From Globodera rostochiensis (Eukaryota > Nematoda > Chromadorea > Rhabditida > Heteroderidae): a stretch of DNA of 64,000 nt. The translations under genes were made by a program, and so were the position numbers. The notes below the pieces were generated by a model that was not told where the DNA came from, did no database searches, and saw nothing but the letters and a program-made list of their open reading frames with translations. The DNA lies in assembly GCA_018350325.1 (NCBI GenBank), contig JAEVLN010000012.1, positions 2,501,991 to 2,565,990 of the forward strand. Reading direction: 5' to 3'. The first letter of the stretch is position 1. Each line of letters begins with the position of its first letter. Below are positions 1 to 14,700 of the stretch, piece after piece.

Positions 1-378
1 TCAGAAGCAAATGCATGGGGATGGAGCACGGGCTTATGGGGGAGGGTCAGAAGACGAGCTTATGGGGGAGTGTCAGAAGCAAATGCATGGGGATAGAGCA
101 CGGGCTTATGGGGGAGTGTCAGAAGCAAATGCATGGGGATGGAGCACGGGCTTATGGGGGAGTGTCAGAAGCAAATGCATGGGGATGGAGCACGGGCTTA
201 TGGGGGAGTGTCAGAAGCAAATGCATGGGGATGGAGCACGGGCTTATGGGGGAGTGTCAGAAGCAAATGCATGGGGATGGAGCACGGGCTTATGGGGGAG
301 TGTCAGAAGCAAATGCATGGGGATGGAGCACGGGCTTATGGGGGAGTGTCAGAAGCAAATGCATGGGGATGGAGCAGC
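1..378. repeat. 46-bp tandem repeat inside an intron of the BPI-family gene
   Basis: About eight units of a 46-base sequence begin at 1, 73, 119, 165, 211, 257, 303 and 349, each starting with tcagaagcaaatgcatgggg; the second position (47-72) holds a shortened 26-base unit. The units from 73 onward are nearly identical, with one base change in the unit at 73. The array stops three bases before a splice donor of the lipid-binding protein gene (minus strand, exon ending at 381), so it sits in the next intron. Open frames read through it in several frames only because the unit lacks stop codons; I do not treat these as genes. The array is cut by the window edge, so its true length is unknown. 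Confidence 0.93.
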
Positions 379-380
379 AC

Positions 381-2437
381 CTTTCAAGTTCATTGTGCTG
401 CGCCCGTTCAGAAAATGCATTTCGGGCAGGTCGTGGGGAAGCAGCACAAATTTGGTGGTTGTGTTGGGGAAGTGCTTGGCGATGGCCGGGATCAGTTTGC
501 CCACACAAATTGACTTCAAATGTTTTGTTTTTGTTCGTTTTCATCCCCTCCGGCGTTTTCTGACCTGTAGAAAGTCGCCATTGACCTGTTCAATGTCAGG
601 GCACGTCGTACTTAAATTCATCTTTGATCACAAAAATATTATTTTAAAAATTCTTTCCCTTAAAACTCACCGAACAAATCCCTTGTACATCTGCGGAAGT
701 GAAGCCTCGTTCACCTTGACCAATTTAAATGCGTTATTTTAAATGAAATGTGCAAAAGTTGCCCGGATGGTCAGCCGTTCCATCTGGTAGGCGTGGTAAA
801 GCATGGAGTTCATCGTGTAGTCCGAGGCGTACAAGTACAGCATTCTGTCCGAATCCTTCGCAAAATGTGCCAAATGTGACAATTCGATCATTGGGAAATT
901 GCATCGAAAATGAAACCTTTTCGATGGGAATCGGTTGAGGGAAGAAAGGAATTGGGGCCGGCGAATCGGCGTATCGCAATTCGCCTAAAATGAAAAAGAA
1001 AGAAAATGGAAATGGACGGACTGAAATGACCTCGCTGTTGCGTTTCGAAGAAGTCGTTGGTGATGATGGGGTCGGCCACCTCAAAAGTACACGTTCAAAT
1101 TGTTGGACAGATTAATCGCTATGATTTTGCTCTAATTTTAAGACAGACAAGCGGTTTGTCTTAGGTCCCAATCTCTCAGTTCCAACTCAATGTTTTCGAC
1201 AGTACCGTTCGTCCGTCGATGAACAGTCCGTTGGCAAATCGTTCGGTGAACCTTTAACAAAAGACCGCAGCTTCAACCGTACAAATTCACCGTGTACTTC
1301 TCGATGACTCCAGTGCCGTTGCTGAACGCTCCAAAGTGCTCCATAAGAGGAATATGAGCAAGACGTTGGAACAGTTGGGGTGAGTTGCGTTCCACAATGT
1401 CACGCATTGAATGGCATAAAAGGTTGGGGATGCGTTGCCGGATCAGATCGTTGATCATTGACTGGAAAGACTTCTCAGATTAGAATGGTCATAGGCTTAG
1501 ATCAGATCAGACAGAGCAGATGTTTTGGTTATTCGATGACCTCGAATATTTTCAGAATGGGCCCCAACAGTCCGTCCGGGTTGATGCTGAAGTGCGAGTG
1601 ACGAAGCTGAGTCTGACAATTTGTGACCGCCACCGAAATGAGTCCGTCGGGCGAGGCACGGAATTCCGTCATCATTTGAATGCTTAACCCCTGGAGTTGG
1701 CCATACAGACCGCCAGGAATCTGCAGAAAGGGGCCCGCCTCGCCCAAAAAGCGGCCCGACATTCTGAATTGGAGGTGGATGCTTCGGAATGATGGGATTC
1801 CGACTCAGTAAAAATTGATCGATCTTCTTTTGGCATTCCGATCAGCTGACACTCCTTCTTTTTCTGGCATTATCAACTCACGTGATGGCGGCATCTTGCA
1901 TGCCAAAAATGATGGAATGGGGCGCCACAAATTGGAGGTTCGAGAACGAAGGCGGGCGGTAGGCCAATGTTTGCACGTCACTGAGATAAAGGTTCCCACG
2001 GATGCCGCCTTCGTTGATGGCATGCTGAAAAAGTGGTTGGCATTTCTTGTCCAAGTCCTCGTCAGATATTCCGTTTTTATCCACCAAATCTCTTTTAAAC
2101 CCCACAAATTATTTTCGGAAGCGTTCAAATGCCCTCCCCCAAACACCTGAGCTCGAAAGCCGCGAAGCGTGGCCAACTGTTCGTTGAGCAGCTTCACCGC
2201 CACATTTTTCACGTGTTCTGCCCCTTTGCGGCTCAGTCGAAGTTTGATGCCGGGATTGCCTGGCCAATTACAATGATTGGACCGGTCCGAACAAACAGTG
2301 CCGAAGTGAACCCAAAATCAATTGATCATCAACAGACCAAAATCTCTGTTCCAATGGTTGTTGGGCTGTGTAGAAATGCGCGTCTGGACGGCTTGGAGCA
2401 GCAGCAACAGCAGAACAACGACAGCAACGAAGACCAT
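381..2437 (-). CDS. BPI/LBP/CETP-family lipid-binding protein, 3' part missing (off the left edge)
   Basis: Secreted protein of the bactericidal/permeability-increasing and lipid-transfer family, which binds lipids in two elongated barrels. The start at 2437 gives a clear signal peptide: a Met, Val and Leu-rich core (VVVLLLLLL) and then a polar stretch. The next exon (2147-2259) opens with NPGIKLRLSRKG, the family's usual mature N-terminus. Further exons give an amphipathic barrel segment (1820-2105), GLLGPILKIFE with the following stretch (about 1529-1762), INDLIRQRIPNLLCHSMRDI (about 1273-1458) and DRMLYLYASDYTMNSMLYHA (about 765-870), which matches the start of the family's second barrel. 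The last visible exon (381-513) carries LIPAIAKHFPN, also typical. The C-terminal part lies beyond base 1, past the 46-base repeat. Exon coordinates are approximate. Family membership is well supported; its ligand and any role in lipid transport or immunity are inferred only. Confidence 0.82.
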
Positions 2438-3400
2438 GGCGGACTCGAGGACAATCAAACGCTGTACCAACGCAGCTTCGGCTTCAGTTTAATCCTTTGG
2501 GAACTGCAGCACACAATGAGCGGCGGAATGGTGAAAAGATGAAGCCTATGGAGGAGGGCAGATTGGGGGGGGGGGACGGGGGTGGGTGGCGTAAACGGGA
2601 ATGGCGCGAAGATGCTGCGCGACAGAGATCGCCTTGAGGCGAGTATCCTCTCAGCACTAAAATCATCGGGGGGGGGGGGGGGGGGGAGGAGGCTTCTCGG
2701 CAGAGCCCCCCCCCCGGGCATTCCCCCACCCTTTTTGTCTTCCTACTGAAAGCCTTTCCGTCATTACCCTCCCTCCCTCCCTCCTTCACCCACCCCCAAC
2801 CATCGATTGTTGTACATTTTTTGACCAGAGGCACTCATTGCCCCCTCCCGCCTATCCGGATGACCCTTCCCAGCCACCCCCCCCCCCACCAGCCCTCTCA
2901 GCACATTCTTCTCGTCAGTCAGAACAGAACTCGATTAATCCCTTTAGCCCCCCCCCCCGCCCCATCGGTTGAGTTGGGAGATGAGAGAGCCGCTGCCGCC
3001 AATGATGGACGGACTCAACCTACCAGAGCATTAATTTTATTAAACTCATAAACATACAAAAGAATTGCAAACATTTACATCAATTTTCGCTTTCGATTCG
3101 GTGCCATCGAAGTCACAATAATATAAATAAATGAAATTTTTTGATTTGAGAGAAGCTTCATCCATCGATTGGAAAAGAAAAAATATTCCAATTTTTCGTC
3201 TCGCTTCAAGGCAGAGACAACCCCAACCGCAATCACCAATTGTTTTTCAAGGTAGCTTTATTAAGTACAACAAAAAGCGGTTTGTGTCCAGATGATCATC
3301 AAAATATACACAAATTCATAAAAGTGGATAAAATGAGCCAATATGACTCGAATGGTCTCATTTTCGTTCGTTCCTTTCACTATGGAGGCTATTTGATGCG
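2438..3400. other. Intergenic stretch with homopolymer runs
   Basis: This separates the start of the BPI-family gene from the 3' end of FEM-1, both on the minus strand. It holds a 19-base G-run (2668-2686), further G- and C-runs and CT-rich blocks. Small open frames here are proline or glycine runs made by these tracts. I see no conserved protein segment. Confidence 0.7.
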
Positions 3401-6874
<3,474 letters not shown>

Positions 6875-8209
6875 TAAAAATTGACAAAGAATAAAACGTG
6901 CAAAGCTAAAAGATGTACTTTACGTTAAAAATAAATATAATTTTTTAGATATTTTTAGGAAGTCTCTAAAAAAATAAATATGACTTTTTTGGGTATTTTT
7001 AGGGAAAGTCTATCGGCACTGACGTCAGTCACATCGTTCGTAATCATAAGATAAGGCAGAAGCGACTGATGACAATTTGCCACCGGTAAATCGTGAAAAT
7101 GAACAGCTGTCCGTCCGTCCCCCTCCCTTACAAAGGGCGAAATAAATTGAATCGAAGCGAACTGGCGAAAAAGAGCTGTAGGGTTAAAGGCATTGCTCTA
7201 AAAGAAAGGTGCCCCTTCAACGGATCAGCCGGGCAGAGCCTTTCTTTCGTGCGCCCCGCCGCTGCTTTGCTCTTCATCTCTTCCTCCAACCTTTTCTTTC
7301 CTTCAAGTTCGGGAGGAAGTGTAAGCAATAATGGTTTGAACTCCTTCATGGAGATGAAGTAAAAGGACGGAATGTTGGTGGTATTCGATTTTATGCACCT
7401 ATATTTTCTTATCGCCTTTCCCCACGCCCACTTCACATTGGAACACGAACAGAGAAAAACTAAAATCGTTAAAATTGGCTGAAAGGGAACTAAATTTATA
7501 ATTTAAATGGAATGCCTAAAGGAAGACGAGACGATGATAGGCGTGAAGACATCACAGACAACAGAAATTTTATTTTGGATACAAAAACGGCTGCATCTTT
7601 TGATGGCACATGCTCCGTGTGTGGACATTTCGCCGAGTAGGCCAAAACAGACATTGTGGCAATTCAGACATTTCGCCACCCAAATCGGACATTTTGTCAA
7701 GTAGGTCAAATCAGACATTTCGCCGTAACATAATCGGACATCGCGCTAAGATTGGCCAGCGAAACACTCGCGCCAATTTGCCGAGCCAAGATACTCGCGG
7801 GAACTTGGCCGCGCTAAAATGTCTGGTTCCGGTTGAGTCACGGTTTTTTCGTCAGTAACGATGCGGTGGACGCCTTTCTTCCCCTCCAATGTCTGCTGAT
7901 GAGAGTGAGTGCTTCTCAAATACAAAGGGAGGAAGAGAAGGAGGGAAGAGACGGGAACGTGGGGGGGGGGGGGGCGTGCGTGATGTGTGGATGAACGGGT
8001 GTGTGTGTGTCAATCGGATTGCATCATCCACCCATTTGGGGAGGGGAATAAAACAACTCCAAATGCTCTATTCACCTGTCGATTAGTGGATTTCGGTTTC
8101 TTTGCCCATATTTGTTATAATTACATATGTACGTGAAGGCGGAGGATGTGAATTTTTATGTCTCATTCCTATCAAATTGAATTGCAAAAAAATTCGTTCT
8201 TTTTAGTCT
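6875..8209. other. Divergent intergenic region between FEM-1 and cysteinyl-tRNA synthetase
   Basis: This should contain the promoters of FEM-1 (minus) and CARS (plus). It holds AT-rich sequence next to FEM-1, a set of short related repeats (7623-7745, variants of GGACATTTCGCC) and a G-run near 7961-7974. The open frames here have no recognisable domain. Confidence 0.6.
7623..7810. repeat. Short degenerate repeats around GGACATTTCGCC
   Basis: Variants of the core GGACATTTCGCC occur at about 7623, 7668, 7687, 7713 and 7734, separated by pieces such as caagtaggtcaaa and gagtaggccaaa. It looks like a decayed tandem array or a fragment of a dispersed element. No coding potential is visible. Confidence 0.6.
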
Positions 8210-11200
8210 ATGCAAATTATTCGCTGTGCCTCTTACATGTTTCGTTTTTCAGCGGCATTTCTTTCGAAATTGACACAAATTCGTCGTATTGTTGCAATGC
8301 CCTGCAAATGGACTCCCTACCAAGCGGAAGTCGTGGAGGAAAAGCCCCGTCTGCGGTTGCTGAACAGTCTTACGCGGGACAAGGAAATATTTGAGCCCAT
8401 TTCAGGGAACCAGGTACTTCTGAGGAGGGTGGACATTATACAAACAAATCTCATGGGTTAAAATGCCTTTTTTCTGTCCAACTGTTCAGGTGAAATGCTA
8501 CATCTGTGGCCCGACTGTTTACGATTCCGCCCATATGGGCCATGCGAGGGCTTATCTATCCTTCGATATTGTCCGGCGAGTGCTGACCGATTACTTCAAC
8601 TACGACCTGCTATACGTTATGAACGTCACGGACATTGACGACAAAATCATTAAAAGGTCTTTTTGCTTCAATGTTTTTTCTTTCGTCCGAATTGGTTCTT
8701 AGAATAAAGTCTGTTTAAGAGCACGTCAAAACTATCTTCTCGAGCAATATTTGAATGATATTGGATCGGTTGGCATTGACACATTGGAACAACAACTTCA
8801 GGCAGCTCTCAAGCATTATCTCAGCAAAGCTTGCAATGAACCAGATGTCAATAAAAAGAAACTTTTTGCCGATACGGTAGGCACTGACACGGAGTTGCGG
8901 GTTTTGGTTCACTACCGATCGTTAAATATTCGGGTGCGGCCAAAAACCCCCGGGTCGGTTCTTGGGTTTCTGATAGCCCGTTGCTTCCCTGACCGTTTGG
9001 CTCTTCTTCATAAGCATTTCTTTTTTCAGATTGTCAGATTCGAGACTGATCTCGTCCAATTTAAAACGCGCGTTGCCCAATTTGAGAATGGGCAGTCGGA
9101 GGAGGCTCGACGCGTTTTGGTCCGAAAGTTAGTTGAAAGTGCGAAAGAAGTGCTCTCCGAATGGCTCGACGTTACCCGGGGGCGTACGGTCAATGAACAC
9201 AGCGTTTTCACGAAATTGGCCAGAAAGTGAGGAATTTGCTTAGATACTTCCACCAAAAATATGATCCTAAGTTTTTGATTGTTTGTATAGGTACGAAAAT
9301 GAATTTTTGTGCGATATGTACGCGCTGAATGTGCGCGAGCCAGACGTTTTGACCAGAGTTAGCGAGTACATCCCAGAAATCATTGAATACGTGCAAAAAA
9401 TCATCTTTAACGGCTATGCTTATGTCGCTGATGGATCTGCAAGTTCTTCTAAATCAAATTGTTTAGAAAAATCGAATAAGTATTTAAGTTATCGAAATTT
9501 TATTTTATGTTTGAAAAATTTTGCCTGTTTTTGACTTTTATTTCGGTAATTAGGGCGATTAACTCCAATTTTTACTTATTTGTCATTTATTCTAAGGCCT
9601 TACAACTTTTGGTTTGTTCATTAGAGTTCATTTGCAGGTGTACTTCAACACCGCGGAATTTGCCTCAAAACCAAACCATTCCTATGCAAAACTGCTTCCG
9701 GAGGCGTATGCCGATGATGAAAATGCGGAGAAGCATTTGCGGGAGGGGGAGGGCGAACTCAGTGTAGCGGCGGAGAGTCTGAAAGTGAGAGGACTCAATT
9801 TTGTTATGGCCTATTTATTGCATTTTTTAAAGGAAAAACGTTCGTCATCGGACTTTGCACTTTGGAAGGCCTCCAAAGACGGAGAGCCCTTTTGGGATAG
9901 CCCCTGGGGCAAAGGTACAGCGGGGGGGGGGGGGCACCGATCGCTTTTCCATTTCACCTCCGGTCGGTCTGTTCAGGTCGGCCCGGTTGGCACATTGAAT
10001 GTTCGGCAATGAGCGCCGCCGTCTGTGGGGACAAATTGGACATCCATGCCGGCGGATTCGATCTCAAATTTCCCCATCATGACAACGAAATTGCTCAGGT
10101 AGACTGCGCTTTAATCACCCGGACTTTGTTAAAATTGAATAAATACAAATTCTAATTCTTCTCTTTTTTTTACGTTTTAAGTGTGAAGCGTACACTGACA
10201 ACGACCATTGGGTGAACTTTTTCCTCCACTGCGGCACTTTGCGAATCGAGGGCTTAAAAATGTCGAAGAGTTTGAAAAACTTTGTAACAATAAGAGACGC
10301 GTTGAAGAAGTACAGCGCTCGGCAGTTGCGTATTCTCTTTCTGATGCACAATTGGACTGAAAATTTGGACTACAGGTGGGCGGGGGGCGGACCAAAAACT
10401 TGGGGAATCTCGAGTCGGGGTCCCCGTCGGGCCCAAGTTTTTAATTCAGCTTAGCAAAATTCCCAAAAAGTATATTGCTTATGCTAAATAAATGTTCAGT
10501 GAATCGACGATGGAGCACGCCATTCATTTTGAGAAGTTTTTCAGCGAATTTTTCCTCGCTTTGAAGGATAATATGCGAAAACAAATGAAAGAAATCGACG
10601 AATTGTCTCAGGTTAATTCAGAAAAAGGCGATTTACATAAAATGCACAATTTGATACTTTTGAGAAAATATCCCTTTTAAAAATCGCTTATACATCGCGA
10701 ACCGTAATGTTCGTTTCAGTGCTTCAAAAGGTACGGAGACGCGGAGTTGGAGGTGCTAAACAAATTCAACTCGCTGAAAACGGACATTCATTCGGCATTG
10801 TGCGACTCCATCAATACGCGGACAGTACTCGACAAAATTCGGGCGTCAATTTCTCTCCTGAACACTTACATTATGGAGCGTAGGCAGGAAGAAGTTGCGC
10901 CGAATTGCTATTTGCTGGTCAATTGTGCCAACTTTCTCAGAGATTTACTCTGCATGTTCGGCGCAAAACCGGACGTGGGCAAATTCGAGTTCTTCAGCCA
11001 AGACAGGTAAAATGCTTTTAAAGTACTTCAAAAACATTTTTTAAATTTGAATGACCAGTTTCTCATTCATTAATTGTGATGTATTTATTAGCCCAGTCGT
11101 TTACAGTACCACAAGTACCGACGATCGCGAGGCCATTGTAATGCCGTACTTGGAGATCCTTGCTCAGTTCCGCGAGGTTGTTAGGAGCGAGGCACGAGCA

Positions 11201-11526
11201 CAGAAGAACGTGGACATCCTCAAGGTGAACTCGCGCATTCGTAGGATGAGACTAAAATGCATTTTTTCCAGGAATGCGACAGGTTGCGCGATGAGATTCT
11301 GCCCGAGTTGGGGGTTCGACTGGAGGACCACAGCAAAGACACTTGCGTGAAACTGGTAGACCGGGAAACGCTGATAAAGGAGAAGGAACAGAAAGACGCC
11401 ATTCTGAGGGAGAAGGAACAGCGGAAGATACATTTGCAGAGAGAGAAGGAGATGAAGAGACAGGCGAAGGAGGAGCAAAAGAGGAAGACACGGGAGGCCC
11501 AGAAGAAAAGCGACGGAAACTCCTAA
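8210..11526 (+). CDS. cars-1: Cysteinyl-tRNA synthetase, cytosolic type, with possible upstream start
   Basis: Class I synthetase that charges tRNA-Cys. The HIGH region reads [17 protein letters not shown] (8490-8550), with the first zinc-binding Cys. The zinc site continues with WHIECSAM and [18 protein letters not shown] (about 9978-10100), and KMSKS appears as [10 protein letters not shown] (10255-10285). The C-terminal part has HDR-type helices and a long Lys/Glu-rich tail (11340-11520) ending at 11526, as in animal cytosolic CARS1. Exons join in frame, for example 10375 to 10500 across a 124-base intron. Two in-frame starts exist: 8297 (MPCKWTPYQ) fits the cytosolic enzyme, while 8210 adds 29 residues rich in Arg, Ser, Phe and Ala with no acidic residue. 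I took the longer span because the frame is open, but 8297 is the likelier cytosolic start. Confidence 0.93.
10376..10499. repeat. Inverted repeat inside a CARS intron
   Basis: Arms AAAAACTTGGG (10394-10404) and CCCAAGTTTTT (10432-10442) flank a GC-rich core with its own short palindromes (GGGGTCCCC). The whole lies in one intron. It looks like a small inserted palindromic element rather than a coding or RNA gene. Confidence 0.6.
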
Positions 11527-11785
11527 TGTGAGATAACGGGGCGAAGAACGCCTTTGTGGGCAAATTTAAATTGTTTTGTTGTTTCGAGTTTTGTGTGAAT
11601 GAATTGGCGGGCGAACAGATGTCCTGCGAAACTCATTCTTTTATTTTGGTCCTGAGCAAAATAAATTCCAACGTCACGAAAAAACAATTGTGGTACGGTG
11701 TAAAGCCAAAGTGGGCGTTTGTAAACATTATTGGCAACTAAAATATCCATCTGATAGCAACAACATTTAAATTCAATTCGTGACA

Positions 11786-14700
11786 TCAATTCTCCAATCG
11801 TAACAACCTTAGCTGAATAAAAAGGGAGTATATCAAAAAAAAGCATTAAATACACCCCTAAGAATCGACTTTTGGATCGGACCCCCCCCCCCCCGAAAAA
11901 AATTCCTGGCTACGCCCTTGAACCCTTTGAAAAATAATGGGAAGGAAAATTTCGGCGAAAGGGTACCTGAACTTCGAAGTTTTTGATTTTGTCGTTGCTG
12001 GCCGCCAGTTCCACCGCCCCTTTCGGCACTTCGTCCATGAACAGCGGTGTGCCGGTCGCCTGTTGGATGTTCTCGTGATGTTCCTTAAGTGCCAGACCCA
12101 GCGGAGAATCGGCTGGCATAACAGTGCAATGAGCGACTGCCTTGTCGGTCTCTACCAGTTTACCCTGAACATCCGTCATATTGCATTGCTGTCATAACTT
12201 CCAGATGAACACCTGTTTTCGCAGCTTCTGAACCCGGTTTATGATTTCCCTGGCGAATCCACGGGAAAGCAAATTGTCATCCTCTGCCGTGTTGATCATC
12301 ACAACACACTGTAAAAGTAAAAAATAGCCATTTGTTTTAGTCTTTTATTGTATTGCTTCAAGTAATAATCCGAAGTAACTGTTGTCCATCAAACAAAAGT
12401 AAAAACTCACCGAACTCCCCGCCGCCGTCTCCCATTTGTCGCTGGTTTTTGTTTTGCCGGGATCAACAGTGAACGAAACGGTCACTTCCTCTGAAGTCAA
12501 TTCGTGTTCAAGAACAGTCAGTGTTCCTGTGACCAAAAGTGCTTCAAGTTCAGCTTCTGTCACCGAATTCTGAACCAGATTGTTTTGCTAAGAGATGACG
12601 CGACCTAAACTCAGCACCTTTAAATAAGTGGTCACTGCCTTCAGACTGGACTTTAATTTTGCCCCCAAAATTTTAAAATTTGGCTCCGCCTTTAGTTGAA
12701 CACCGTATTTTTGTTTGTCCTGAGAAACGACCATCTCTTCCACGTTGCATTCGGATAGAATGTATTCTCTTAACGAGCTGAGGTCGTCGAGGAACTGTTG
12801 GTCCCTGAAAATGAATATGGTGGGTATTCAATTTTCTGAATCCAATGAAGTGGTAGTGGTGGTAACAAGGCAATTGTCGGTTTGTAATTACCTGTTTATG
12901 ATGACCATTTCCTTCAGTGGATACTATAAAAACAAAATATGATTGATTTGAATTCGCCAGTGCTTTAGGTACTTTCACAGAGATCGCTTTTCGTTCCCTC
13001 AATGTTCGGACAATTTCGATCACAGTGCGCATCGCCGCAACGCGACGCTCGACGACTTCGTCAATGAACTGAGATTCGGCCACAGGTAACATCGTAAAAT
13101 GAACAGACTTTTCGGCGCCGTCGCTTATCTGCACATAATTTTAGGGTACGGACATGAACAAACACAGGAGGGGGATTTCTTCCAAAAATGCAATACCAGC
13201 GGTTTCAGCCTCTCCCACATGTACTCGGAGAAGAAGGGCGTGAACGGCGCCATTAGTCGTGTAATTTGTAGCAGTACATGCGAAAGTGTCGATATTGCCA
13301 ACACTTGGTCGTTCCCGACAGACGCCGCTGTGCCGACGACGGTTCCTTTGATTCGCGAACGATTTAAACGGATGTAAGTGTTGGTCAGCGTCTCGAAATA
13401 GCTGACCAATGGAGCAACAACCGCGTAAAGATGGTACTGCCTGTCAACCGGGGAAGTATTTAATTGGTCGGCCATTCAAACGAAATACTTCATCTCTTTT
13501 CGCACAAAATCGATCAGACTGTTGGTGAACGACAAAATCCACAAGTCCATGACATTGGAGAAACCGGCACTGTGCAGCTCAAAGTGTTTGCCATTCTGTA
13601 ATAGGAAAAGAACGTTAGTTTGTGTTGTTTGATTAAAACAGAGAAAGTCAAATGAAATGATCAAACGTACACTTTCGTAGATGCTGACGGCAGTACTGAG
13701 GAATTTGTACGCATTGAACCACGGGTTCAGCACCTGCTTGCTGACTTCCGCGACGCCCTCCTCCTGAAAGCGCAAATTCTCCCCTCGGACAACGGGTGAG
13801 TTGATCAGATAGAGGCGCAACGCATCCGCTCCGTACTTCGTGACCACGTCCAACGGGTTGGGAAAATTCTTCTTGCTTTTCGACATTTTGCTTCCGTCTG
13901 GAGCCAGCACGAGTCCATTACAGACCAAGTTCTTGAAGGGAGGACGATCAAACAGAGCGGTAGAAATAACCAACAACGTGTAGAACCAGCCCCGAGTCTG
14001 GTCAATGCCTATAAAAGAAACACATGAAAACGAAACAAATCCGAAACCAGAACCTTCTGCAATGAAATCGGCGGGAAAATTGTGCTCAAACACCTCGGAA
14101 TTTTCAAATGGATAATGTTGTTGCGCGTAAGGCATAGAACCCGACTAAAACAACAAACACAATTTTTAGTCAACCAAAACCAAAACAACCTCAAACCAAC
14201 AGTCAAAGACTTCGCTGATACGCTTGAGCATACCACGGCCAGTTTTGGACGGAATTTGAAGATGGTCAATGCTTAAGACAATTTCGAAAGTCATTTTGTA
14301 ATCATTATGATTTTTATTCTACTTTTCTCGATGAAGATCCGTGATTTTAACGCTGGTCAATTGTTCAAGCTCTTCAATGGAACCCGGACACTCCATTTCT
14401 TGAAAGTCGTCGCTCACCCAAAGATTGATCGGAGTGCCCCAAAAGCGATTTCTGCTCACACACCAATCTCTTGCGTCGCGCAGCCAACTCAATTTTGTCA
14501 TTTGTCATTTAAAAATAAAATTTTAATCCAATACTTCGCAAAACGTTTGTCTCTGACAAAAGAAGGGACCCTGAAAAACAAAATTAACACCTGACAAACA
14601 AACAAACTGTGTAAATACTGTACCAATAGGTCTTCTCATTGTTTAGCATAAGACGGTCAACGAGCGATTCGACGCGAATAAACCAGGAAGGGACGGCCTT

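Noticed and set aside
11..742. Long open frames across the 46-base repeat
   Set aside because: The unit has no stop codon in these frames; the frames are explained by the repeat and by an exon of the minus-strand lipid-binding gene.
11523..11855. 110-codon minus-strand frame between CARS and IARS
   Set aside because: The acceptor at 11813 puts IARS into another frame that stops at 11786; the remainder is 3' untranslated sequence.
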